Source: Acipenser ruthenus (taxonomy: Eukaryota > Chordata > Actinopteri > Acipenseriformes > Acipenseridae). Taken from it: a DNA stretch of 64,000 nt. The notes below the pieces were generated by a model. That model ran no database searches, was not told the origin of the DNA, and saw nothing but the letters and a program-made list of their open reading frames with translations. Where the stretch lies: contig NC_081231.1 in NCBI RefSeq assembly GCF_902713425.1, positions 1,684,760-1,748,759 on the forward strand, given 5' to 3'. Below, piece by piece: positions 47,303-58,800 of this stretch. The translations under genes and the position numbers were made by a program. Each line of letters begins with the position of its first letter. The stretch's first letter is position 1.

Positions 47303-47469
47303 TGAGAGGTGCGGGTTTCAGAGGCTAGAAATGTACTGCCAAAGCATCGCTGCGTCATTTAAACTCTAAACAGCAACTCAAAATGACCTTTTTACTTGAT
47401 ACGTGTGAGTAGTTTAATAGAATATAGGGAAGTATTTTAATTAGATAGGCTCAAAGTTAGCTGAGCAGG
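47303..47469. repeat. Duplicated block, copy A
   Basis: 'gaggtgcgggtttcagagg', 'gctgcgtcatttaaactcta' and 'ttgatacgtgtgagtagttt' recur in order at 49110-49276 with about 10% differences. It lies about 430-590 bp upstream of the start of receptor copy 3. Confidence 0.9.
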
Positions 47470-47533
47470 CGAAGTAAATCCAAGATGGCCGCCGGGTACA
47501 AAACTAGCCTAAATTATTCTACGATACCTCCCC

Positions 47534-47536
<3 letters not shown>

Positions 47537-47595
<59 letters not shown>
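47537..47595. repeat. (TA)n with GATA tail
   Basis: A TA tract passing into 'gatagatagataga'. Confidence 0.95.
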
Positions 47596-47614
<19 letters not shown>

Positions 47615-49109
47615 ATGTATAGATAGTTGTTAGGTCAAAACTGTTCAGAAACATTTATTTGGGATAGACAGTTAGATCATCTAAAAAAGAAAACTCTCGG
47701 CCGCGCTATTGCAGGGACTGCACAAGAAAAAAATAAATATGTGGGGCTTCTCTCGGAAGCCGTCACGTAGAGAAAGGTTCGGCTGACAGAAACCCGACTT
47801 GACCCAACTCGGGCACAGCAGTAGACGCTCCCCGCTACCGCTGTGCCTCACCTGTGTCCTTACGTTTTTTAAAAAAAATAGTAGTATATAAAGTTAGCAC
47901 ACTGTGTAGTGACAGCACCAAACCTTAACGTATTCATAGTACGCTTACTCAAGAATAGAGTCTGGGTTAAATGTATTTTTCAACAGTGCGGACTTTCTTC
48001 TAAGAAGATCTAAAAGGGATATGCTTCAAGCGCATACTTGTCAGTCTTTTCCATTCTCAAACTAATACAGACATTTCATTGTATTTTAAATAAAAACTGT
48101 AGATTTTCTGCTGTGCTTGATTTCCCTGTGCGACTTATTTAAAGCAGGAAAAATGCATGTTTTTTTTATTATTATTATTTACCTTGTTCTGGAAACCTAA
48201 ACCAATCACGAACAACCATCGTGACTTGGTGCTACAAGCCGATTGGCTGTGGGTTTGATGGGAGTTGTAAGGGTGACGTAGACCTTTTGCAGTGCTTACA
48301 ATTTGGTATCACGAAATGTTCCTGTCAGGAGAACTTCGGAAGTCAGCATCTCCGGTCACTTTTTTTTTTTTTTTTAAGTAACAAAAACGCTTATTCGCTG
48401 CCAAACATGAACTACTTTAGATGTGTAACCGCTGCATTATAGGATACTGACCATAGGTTTAGGGTTTCGGTGTTGGGAGAGGATTAATCATTGTTTTATT
48501 CACCATAATATGATACCCAATCAGAGTGCAGTGTCCTGACAGGAACATTTGTTGGTACATTTGTAAGAATTACGTACGACGCGTGGGAGGCTTCCGGTTT
48601 GATGTAGGTGCAGTCAACCTGTTTCGAGGTCACAAATCTAAATCCAGTGGAGTTGTTTTGTTCCCATTTGTAACAGCGAATAACCCAAAAGTGTAGTATG
48701 CAGGAGGCGTTTCACTACAAGTTTAAACAGACGTGTATTTCCTGTTGGTGAATAAGAACAATATATTACTTGCTGCAGTATTAAATTGTGATTACTATTC
48801 GTGTAGCCTATATTAAAAAGATGCACGGAAATTAAAACACATCCAGTTAATTTTCTGCTGATCATAATAAAAGTTAAACAACTGTAATAGAATATCCCAA
48901 ATGTTGTGCCACTTTTAACTCGAACAGAATAATGAAGAAAATGCATACACGTTTTAACATTAGCATAACGGCACACTTTGAGGATCGATGTACCCGCCTT
49001 CATTTGTAATATTTTCTTACTGGTTAAGAACAATAAACAACACTTGCTGGGTCCGGTCTTGTGCAGAAGCTCTGTCTGTGGTTTCCGGTGACGCTAGGTT
49101 TACCTGGCA

Positions 49110-49276
49110 GTTAGAGGTGCGGGTTTCAGAGGTCAGGACTGTACTCCCAAAACACCGCTGCGTCATTTAAACTCTAAACTGCAACTTAAAATGACCTTTT
49201 TACTTGATACGTGTGAGTAGTTTAATAGAATGTAGGGAAGTATGTTAATTAGATAAACTCAAAGTTAGCTGATTAG
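49110..49276. repeat. Duplicated block, copy B
   Basis: Partner of 47303-47469 in the same orientation, 1.8 kb away. Both are followed within 100 bp by a TA microsatellite. Confidence 0.9.
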
Positions 49277-49344
49277 TTGATTTTGATGCCCTTAATACTT
49301 TAGACGTAAAAAAAAAACACCATACGTGTGTGTGTATATGTGTA

Positions 49345-49352
<8 letters not shown>

Positions 49353-49421
<69 letters not shown>
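49353..49421. repeat. (TA)n microsatellite
   Basis: TG-rich lead-in followed by a TA run. Confidence 0.95.
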
Positions 49422-49426
<5 letters not shown>

Positions 49427-49934
49427 CAAACCTGTTTATCATAATTGATGTTGGCGATTTTTTTTTTTTTTTTAATTAACGTCAGACCACCTTTTTTTAG
49501 ATGCCTATCTGTGCGTTGCATGGATTGTTCACTAAAAATGCATTTTGTGGTTTATTACGCAACCTGCTCGGAGATGATCCCACGCAGAGGAAGGTTCTGC
49601 CAGCACTTTCAGAAGCTCATCTTGGCCCAGCTCCAGGACAGCGGCAAGCGATTCTTGTAATTCTTCATCGAACCACTCATTCTATCTCGGGAACCCGGTT
49701 GGGAAACTGGCTCCGGATTAATGAATGACCCCGCTAAAGAGTCTTCAAAGAGTTCAAACTGTCGCGTAACAAGTCTAAAATCATCATATTTTGTGTATTC
49801 ATGTGCTAATTCATGTGACGTCTTTTTTTTGTATTGGAAATTCAGTTTTAAACACAACATGTTTTACTCACTATATCAAGACTTAGTAAATCAGAAACTG
49901 ACCTGAAGAAAGAAAGTTGTGTGTTAACCGCTAA

Positions 49935-50049
49935 TAGATAGAGATAGAGAGATAGATAGATAGATAGATAGATATCTATAGATATAGATAGATATATAGA
50001 TATATAGAGAGATATATAGATATATAGACATATCTATATATATCTATAT

Positions 50050-50102
<53 letters not shown>
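49935..50102. repeat. GATA/TA compound microsatellite
   Basis: 'gatagatagata' units pass into 'tatagatatataga' and then TA repeats. The tract adjoins a SINE. Confidence 0.95.
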
Positions 50103-50103
<1 letters not shown>

Positions 50104-50104
<1 letters not shown>

Positions 50105-50297
50105 CAGTCCCAGGTGGGGGACACTGCTGCTGTACCCTTGAGCAAGGTACTTTACCTAGATTGCTCCAGTAAAAACCCAACTGTATAAATGGGGAATTGT
50201 ATGTAAAAAATAATGTGTAAAAAAAATATGTAATTGTATTATGCAATTGTAAGTCGCCCTGGATAAGGGCGTCTGCTAAGAAATAAATAATAATAAA
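50104..50297 (+). mobile_element. tRNA-derived SINE, 5' end missing
   Basis: It begins at 'cagtcccaggtgggggacac', after the position of box B, and runs to 'tctgctaagaaataaataat'. It is the same family as 18560-18835. The head has been replaced by the TA tract. Confidence 0.85.
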
Positions 50298-52180
50298 TAT
50301 CCATTTTAAAGTCCTTCCTATTTTCACCCACGTCCCTTATATATCTGCAAGTCAGCAAATTAAACTGTCTCCTGCAAATATTTTGACAAACCAGACAAAT
50401 TCCTTGTCACATGTAATGACTTTAAACAGTACATTCTGAATTGAAAGGATATGTGGTTGTGCTATGCATTGCATAAAGTTTCAATGGTTCTGTCCTGACC
50501 ATGGCCCTGCAGTGAAAATGTAATCAGGCTTCATAGTTCTTTACCAGCCAGCCCTGCCCTGCCTGCCCTGTTTTTATGTGCCGCTTCAGGACAGAATGCT
50601 TCAACCCTTACTGGCAAATGGCTGTTGACAATAGGCCTAGGATTTTCACTGGCACGAAGCAATAGAACATTTTGAGTCCACAGTGCAGTGCCACTGAAGC
50701 CCAGAAGTGTATGGTGTCCTAACTGGCCTGTGTGGAGTATCCTAACTGTCCTGACTGGCCTGTGCCCCCTGCCAAATATCGGAAAACATTATTAATACTA
50801 GTTAAAATTAAAAAAAAAAAACCCACAGCACTATCGGTTGCGTGTCTGCACAAGACAATTAGTTAAAAGGTTTGTTTTTTTCAATACAATATTACAAATA
50901 ACCGAGCAATGCGTAAATATGTAAAGCATAACACACACACACACAGACACATCTATGGTTTAATTAAGATTTTATACATCCAACATATCTACATATATGC
51001 ACACACACACACACACACACAAAGAAACTAAATAAATATCAAACAAAAAAAAAACGTTGGTTCAACTCTACAACACATTGGTTTGCTCAGAAACACTATT
51101 GAAACTTAAAGCAATAAATACAAGCTTATTCGGCTTTGCATTTTTATTGTCATTGCAAAAAAAAAAGTATTCTGTAAACTGATAGTGATATACAGCTATC
51201 AACTACAGTAGCACCTACAGGTACCAACTACAAATGAAAGCTACAGGGAAAACAGTAAGCCCTTTTTTTTTAATCCACAGTCTGTTTGTTTTTTTACTTT
51301 CGTAGTTGGGCTACCTTATCACACACACACACACACCGTTTTAAACATCTTTTTGAAGTGTGCAGAAGAGTAGGTGGGTTAATTGATTATAACAAAGAAT
51401 AAAAACAATTTCAAGTTTTTTGTTCTAATTTTGGTATCTTGGCATTACTCAGAGTGAAGCTTGTGGTTCAAGTTAGGCTATGTTCCCCTGGACTGCCACA
51501 GCCTGAAGATGCAAGGCATTGGGGTTTACCTTCTTTATGAAATCACACTCCCACCGTGCATGGAAGACCTGGTTTTCTCGATCCACATTTTAACTGATAT
51601 GAATTGTAAATGCTTCGCTTCCCACCTCACTCGCGTTGCAGGGGCAATACATAGACCTGACACTTCACTTAATGAATTTAATTCTACTAGGACTACTGTA
51701 CACGCTACCCAGACAAGCATACCACCCCGTCCTCCACACCACATTGAAAAAGACGCTTTAGACGAATGCTTCTCTCATTTTGTACCCTAAAGATGCATTT
51801 CAACGTTTCAAAGTTTCAATTTGGATAATATTAAAACTAGTAGTTAATTGGTTTCTTAATACATCCCATGCAAGTAGGCTAAGTAATTTAAAACCGCCAG
51901 TGCTATGAAATTTAATTTCCACGAGTGCGCCTCACCGCATGTTAACAAACCGCGGTTTCTCTTGCTACAAAAAGTTGGAAATTGTTCGAGTTCCTGAAAA
52001 AAAACCTGAAAATCAGATACAAGTCGGTGAGCAATATGGTGTTCACCATTCTGTTAAACGAAAAGTGTCTTGAATATTTCTCCTGTACGTGTATTCATAA
52101 TGAATCTAGAGCTGCTGCATTATTACGGATCAGTGGAGCCTGATCCAGAAACACCATCTCATAATGCGGCTCCATCGAGA

Positions 52181-52275
52181 AGGGGTTGTAGCATTCAGTG
52201 GCCCGTGGTCCGGACCACTCCGCTCTGTGACGTCACAGTGGTCCGGACCACAGGCCACAGAACGCTACAAACCCT
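52181..52275. repeat. Near-perfect palindrome with a central CRE
   Basis: The arms are about 38 bp: 'ggttgtagcattcagtggcc' onward is mirrored by 'ggccacagaacgctacaaac', with 'gtggtccggaccac' in each arm. That inner motif is itself a palindrome. The 17-bp centre contains 'tgacgtca' (52228-52235), a full cAMP-response element. It is probably a very small MITE or foldback element. Confidence 0.85.
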
Positions 52276-53655
52276 ACTGTAATATTCTGTGTCCCATAAA
52301 ATTCCGCATCCCCTGCTTACTGTACTATATGCAATCAGGTGGTCTGGCGATTCGTCTTCCGCCAGGGTTTGTGTTGTTGGAGTCCTGAAGTGAACACTTT
52401 TTTTTCTAATGTTAAGGTTAGGTTACGGATGAGGGTTAGTCTATATTCGCATTATTAAGGTGCAATGTTTTTTTTACTAATAAAAAAACCACTCGATTAC
52501 ATACAGTATAAGCAGAGGAGGCAGATCATGTTATATTGTTCTTTACATGATTCACGCATTCCATTGTCGTGTTAAACTACAATAAACACGTTATTAATGT
52601 TGCAATGCAATGTCCTAATTTGTTACTCCAAACTAGTTTTAAAACCAATACGGTCAATTATTAGGCTACTCCTAACACTTACCACAAGTTCACGATGTAA
52701 TGTTACAATGAATTAAGTTCACTATAAAACATTAGACATTAGGCACTGACCTGAAAAGTTTGTTTAAGTCCTCAGAAAAAATCATTCTTGTCAAACAAAA
52801 GTATAATACTTAATCTTCTGTTCTCTTTTAGTAACTGCGACACAACTGCGCGTTCGTACCTTCTCTCTCTGTCTTACGCCTCACCCTTGTGGTATGGGAG
52901 GGTAATAGTGGGCGGTGACGTGTGTAGAAGCTCTAAACGTAGGCCAGGGTGGTGTCATTTTCCCGCCCCCGATACTTGCAGTCCGAGGATAAACGACACA
53001 GCTCTGCTGAATACAGTAACAACCAATTGGGCACACAATCACATATCGATGATTGTACCGCCCACATACATTTTCGCTCCATTCCTCTCCCCGCGACGTT
53101 ATTGTTTTAATATCAGCGCAGTTAACTAAAAGCTTGAGCACAACAGTTGAATGCAAGTGGTAATTATGCCTTGGTAGCGTTAGGAGAAAAACAAAACAAA
53201 AAAAACACACAACAACATTCGCAACAAGGGTGTTTACTAAAATATTTATTTAGTAATCTATATAAATTAGACACGAGTTTATAAAAAACGTCTTTTTATT
53301 CAGTGACAGCTGCAGCATCACGCATTGCATCTTGTTAATACTGTACCACCTAACCTTCACTATCTGTGAAACACACAATGCGGAAATCCATGCCTAAAAC
53401 AACAACATAATTACAAACAAAATGATTTACTTACCACAACATGAACATCCGATATAGGTCAAACTGATCGTTACTCCAAAATTGCGTTTTTAACGTTATT
53501 GAATATTGTTAAATATTCATTTTATCAGTTCATTATGAAACTCGAAAGAAGCGCAAACTATATAGTAAGTTTTTTTTTCACCCCAATGTGCACAATTTAT
53601 TTACAGGCTGTTAGCCATGAATACAAGCCTGGCACCCTGCTCTGGATTCAAGGCG

Positions 53656-53754
53656 GTGTTCTGACAATCTGAGCTACCCGCTAAGGATGAGCTGCGCGGC
53701 AGATCATGTGTGGGCATGCGCACTTTGTGTAGGTAGCTCAGATTGTCAGAACAG
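53656..53754. repeat. Inverted repeat, 23-bp arms, about 53-bp loop
   Basis: 'gttctgacaatctgagctac' and its exact inverse 'gtagctcagattgtcagaac' bracket a GC-richer loop ('gctgcgcggc', 'tgggcatgcgc'). It is probably a foldback element; no target duplication is clear. Confidence 0.8.
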
Positions 53755-54733
53755 CGGCCCGTTTTTTTTTGTTTTTATTCACATCTCTGTGTATAGTCAG
53801 TATTATTATTTAAGCAAATAAAGCTTCGTTTTTCACCATTGAACTGTTGTTGGATTGTTGTTACTGAGCACTGCAAACCACACTGTGTCAAACAGGTTTT
53901 ATTTTAGATGTTTGCATTATAAATCCATTTCATTTTTGGCATATACACAATTAAAGCCCCATGAAATTCTTTTTATTTTGTTATAATTTTTGGTTTTTCA
54001 CAAATTTCGTTTTAACCACTACAATCGTTTTATTTCATTTTATTATAGATACACATTAATACAAACTCTAAAATAGATGTATATAACTCAAAACTCAAAA
54101 TAGATGTATATAAATAAAAACAAAAGTATATATCGTGTTTTAACTATATACATATTTATGAAACATGACCCGTTTAGTATTTTGAAATAAACAGACCTAG
54201 CACAGAAAAATAATTGTTACCATAATTTCTCATTAGCGCCAGTAACAGTAACATACGTGAAGTCTCCAACTATTTTTAATTAACTGCCTATTTATAGTAA
54301 ATACTGCCCATGACCACTATAAAAAAAATACATTCAATATACAAAAATACTTTTATTACTGCACAATGGAAATCAAATCTGCATGAAGGATATTAAAATC
54401 AACAAACACAAAAAATGGCTCATTTCAGAATGCTGTACAATCCAGCATTAACTCAAAAAGCAGGTCACCGAAAGAAAATTTGGATATTTGTGTTCATAAG
54501 GAGCTTCAATCTAGCACAAATATTCAAATCAAGAATTAAAATGCAAGCATACAACAGAACGAAGTTTTACTTTTTCATGGTTTGTCACGTCACTTAAAAA
54601 TCAGCAAATATTTTTTGAGGGGAAAAAAAACACGTTCACAGTCAACGGAAACCACAGGGTTCATGAAACAAGAAATCACGGTACTGGATAAACTTACATT
54701 TTGGCACGTGCCTAAATAACATGTCAATAATGT

Positions 54734-55047
54734 CTACAGAGCCGTGAAGTGATTCTTAACTGCATCTTTCACATTGTCGCTGAGTTTCATATACCACAAA
54801 ACAAAATAATGTACTTCCACTTCCCTCAGCACTGGCAGGTTCACAATACATTCCTTCAACATATCTGTATCCACAGATGCCCGTGTGGCTATCTCCAGTT
54901 GATTAAACAGTTGGCCAAGAGAAATCAGGACCAATTCTTTGCAGCGTTGTTTAATTGTTATGCACGGTTTAGGCACTTCAGAAACAAACTTATCTTTTCT
55001 TCCATTACAATTTTATTTCCCCAAACAACTCGGTCCAAATTATACAT
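54734..55047 (-). pseudogene. Frameshifted short coding sequence, unrecognised
   Basis: A start at 55047 opens with MYNLDRVVWGNKIVMEEK and SLFLKCLNRA, then stops. The next frame carries on without a gap: TIKQRCKELVLISLGQLFNQ, then LEIATRASVDTDMLKECIV, then REVEVHYFVLWYMKLSDNV, to a stop at 54734. Together this looks like one alpha-helical protein of about 104 residues with a single frame change near 54957. It could be a pseudogene, a retrocopy or a sequencing error. I do not recognise the family. An X-box-like site lies 41 bp upstream, which hints at a ciliary gene. Confidence 0.45.
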
Positions 55048-55087
55048 CTGCGCAAGTGCTAGTCAGCGTTCCATTGCCCTTCAGATC

Positions 55088-55101
55088 GTGTCTATGGTAA
55101 C
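55088..55101. promoter_or_regulatory. X-box-like RFX site
   Basis: 'gtgtctatggtaac' matches 13 of 14 positions of GTHNYYATRRNAAC. It lies just upstream of the reading frame that starts at 55047 on the minus strand. Confidence 0.5.
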
Positions 55102-55189
55102 GGCTGAGCCTTGACAACTAAAAGTATTTGTTTAAAGTATTTTTTGTATAAACCTCAGAAATTAAAAATGTCATTCTTGGTTTGCTTTA

Positions 55190-55870
55190 TAATGATTTTT
55201 CGTTTTATATGTTGAATTTTGTTTTATTGTATTTTACAGTTGTTGCAAAATATTATATCTTACAGCCCATTTTACAGTTGTTGCAAAATATCACATTACA
55301 AAATATTACAGTACAAAATATTGTAAAATACAGTACATAATGTCACATTACAGAATATCATTACAGGTAAGAGCAGTTATAAAAAGTACAATAAAATCGG
55401 TGGCAAACAAGATCAAACAGCGAGCCAAACAATACAGTAAATAACTACATAGAAGGGCGAGTTTGACGGAGAGCAGTTAATTTATAGAAAAAATAACTGC
55501 TTATATGAGCAAGGTCCAGTAAGAGCAGGTAACAAGTACGGACGAGAGCCATTTCAAATAAGAGCAATTACAAAAACGCGAAAACAGATACCTGTAAAGA
55601 GTAAAGTTATAATTAAGAGCAGTAGTAGAATACAGCAAGGTATGGAGCAGTTCAGTGCAAGTACAAGCTGATGCAAGTACTGGTACAATTGGGTGCCATA
55701 TAGTCCAGTATAGTGGAGAGTTGTGAGGTTCACAGATGCTGTCTGAACAGGTGAGTCTTGAGGAGGCGCTGGAAGGTGGTCAGGGACTGAGCGGTCCTGA
55801 TATCTGTGGATAAATCGTTCCACCACTGAGGGGCAAGGGAGGAAAAGGAGCGGGCTCTTTTGCCCTGCCA
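55190..55870. repeat. Unclassified interspersed repeat
   Basis: 'gtgagtcttgaggaggcgct', 'ggtggtcagggactgagcgg' and 'tcgttccaccactgaggggc' belong to a repeat I have seen in many fish genomes, family name uncertain. It is preceded by short direct repeats of 'acagttgttgcaaaatat'. It ends only a few bases before the stop codon of receptor copy 4. Confidence 0.5.
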
Positions 55871-55880
55871 AAAGGCCACA

Positions 55881-58800
55881 TCATTCTTCCCTTGTTAAGG
55901 GCACCATCTCATATTCAGTGTCAACAGCCTCATCAATGCAGGCGTTCACAAAATCCAAAAACTCCTCATCCCTCTTTGCTCTTCTCTTGTGCTCCTGTAT
56001 CGTGTAGTTGTCAAATGAAAACACCCGTTTACTCCCCAGATCCTTGAAGAAACATTTCAGCTCATCTGCATTTCCAAAACTCTTCATGGTCAGCGCAGTG
56101 AAAGGGTACGAGCCTAGGAACAAAAAAATAAAATACAAATAATTTGACCACTTTGCTGTTCCTTCCTTTGACGAAATCCATTGAAACTACTTGTGCAACA
56201 GGTATTAAGACCCCACCTGAAACCCTTTTTGCTGCTCTTTTCTTCAAGTAGTCAGGTGGGATCCTAATACCTGCTGCACAGTGTGTGGTGTCAGTAAATA
56301 ATGTTTAAGGAATTTGGTCCAAACTAAAAAAAAAAAATTACAAATTTATATTAAAAAACCCCCCCCAAAAAAACAACTTACCTGAAACACTTCTAACATC
56401 TTCAAACAGTTTTTGAATTTCATCTTTGGTTGTTGCTGTCAGCTTGTTGATGCAACTGAAAGACATTAATATGATCTGTGTCACATGGCAGGATCTTCAT
56501 TAGGAAACAGCACAGCCACATTGTGAGATGCACGGTATGTGTTGCAGGACAGTGCAGTTCAGTGCATGGGCAGGCTTTTTGATTAATCAGAATTCAATAA
56601 GTGCTCTAATAGATGCACCATATTGTTTCAAATCCAAGTAGCAGTTTTGTGAGATGAAAGTACCAAGTACCAAAACTTTGTACAACAAATTTCTGGGCAG
56701 CCATATTGAGAAGGTCGTGTGGTTTGTGAACTGTGTTGTGCTTGGAACGGTTTGCAGCAACCATCTTGAGAAGGTCATGAGGAGGTCTTGTCTGTTGTGT
56801 TTGGAGCGAGTCATAACTTTGAATCATGGAGTCGTACATAAAGCCCATCAGAATACCAAACCAACAGCAGTTACCCTGATAAGAAGTGTCCCTTTTCCAA
56901 GACTGTTTCTCGAGAAAGCGGTCTACCTGATGGTGATGTAAATACAATCATTATTATTATTTTTACCTGTGCACAAACACAAAAGGGCGTCTGTGACTCT
57001 GGGCTTCCCTTCTCCAGTTGTCCAGGTAGGAGTCCCTTTCACTGGTCCAGAAGCTGTCCTCTGGCTGCAGCAGTGCTCTGGTGATCGTGATGTGCTCTGT
57101 TAGGGGCACCTCCTCAGGCTGGGCATAATGTGGGGGATCCTTGTCAGCACCAGCCCAGTTAGCAAAGGGTTCTTCAGCCTTGTAGGCAAACACACAGGAG
57201 TTGATGAGCGACGGCACGCCGTGCTTTGGTTTTCCAATCAGTACAATGACCGTGTCGTTTGAGCAATTAGAAATCCTTTCCCGCTTTGTGGCCAGATTCT
57301 GGCGTCCTGAGAAACACAGAAACAAATGGATATGAATATGGAATATGGTCAATCAATTTGAAATATTCTAGTCAAAGGTAATTCATGAAAAACATTGTCC
57401 CGTTTGAACATTTTATTAAAAAGCATTAGTGTTTTCCAATGCAGCTTTCAGAGAAATACAACATGAAATTTCAAAACTAAAATTTTAAAAGCATCACTTT
57501 TCTGGTTTATAACATGAAGGGTGTCGCGAGTGAAGTACAGAATTCATTTTAAATGATCGGCCCTTTCAACACTGCACATCACTTACTGCAAGAGGGATAC
57601 AGTAGAACAGCATCTTCATAGAGGTAGAAGTATATCATGATCCCAACAGAAGAAGCCATGATGAAAAGGGTGACAGGGATTAAGATTGCTATTATTATTA
57701 TTTTTATAATATGCTGATCATCGGTCTCTTGTCCTGCAGAAAAAAAATAAAACATATTCCATGTACTCTTTCAACACTGCACACCTGTCTGGGTCATTTG
57801 AAAACAAGTTTTTCACACAGAATGCTGCAATACTCCCTGAGTTGTGCTGCAGGTGAATAACACATTTACCTGGAGTGACTCGCGTGCAGTTGGTTTTGTG
57901 TTCTTGGAGAGGCTGGTTCCACACTGTACAGCAGACTGTTTCCTCTTCATTAACATTCCTTGTTAATTTGCTCACAACATCATACAGCCCCTCTGGATTC
58001 AGTGTGTGCTGCGTGACTGAATCCGGAGTGTAATTCATCCCACTGCCACCGGTCCAGGTCACCAGCGCAGGAGGGAAACCATTTCTAGAAGAGCAGGTGA
58101 AGGAGCGAGTGTCCAGGGCTTCTGTCAACTGAGGGGGTTCGGAAGAGGCTGCAAAGAGAGAGACGCTGCTTAGGCAACAATAGCAAGTGCAGTGGAACGG
58201 ACAATAAGAGGGAGCATCCTTTCTCTTAAGGGGTGAGGGAGGGAGCAGTTAAGTCTCAACGTCTCAAGCCTGCCCTGGACAAGGAGCACCCTTTCTCTTA
58301 CACTGTAAAAAATGTCAGTACATTTGTGCAATTAACTGTAATTTAAGTGTTAAAAACAGTTCTGTTTCCCGGTTTAAATACAGTCAAGTTAATTAACTAA
58401 TATTTCAAGGTAATTATGCATTGGATCAAAAATGTTCCATTTTTAAATTAACTGTTAATTGCAGGTAGTTTTTTTTTTTTTTTTTTTTTAAATTTACGGT
58501 GTTCTACATTTCTGGCTATAGAAGCACGTTAAAAAAAATCTTGGAAGTTCACTTAACTCAAAATATTGACTTTGGATCTCGTAATTGACTCATTTTGTTA
58601 AAGAAACCCTACATTTACTACTTAAGACTGTTGTTGTTCTTGTTATTATTATTGTTATTATTATTAATTGTATTGCTCATATGATTGTTTTTATCCCCTT
58701 AGTTTCACCCTTGGAGAACGTGTTTGACTAAAGGAAGCAGGCGCTGGCGTTCTAGAACAGTACCGCTGTGTGTTTACTTATTACAGGAACTTTTAAATGT

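Larger units (their letters stand above)
46881..54733. other. Long interval without recognised gene
   Basis: It holds a 165-bp duplicated block (47303-47469 and 49110-49276), AT tracts (47537-47595, 49353-49421, 50037-50102), a SINE fragment (50104-50297), two hairpin elements (52181-52275, 53656-53754) and scattered homopolymers. The frame at 51461-51790 (+) is open, but I recognise no domain and see no splice context. Confidence 0.5.

Noticed and set aside
51461-51790. 109-aa plus-strand open frame
   Set aside because: No domain I recognise, no splice sites or promoter context; kept only as a remark in the interval entry.
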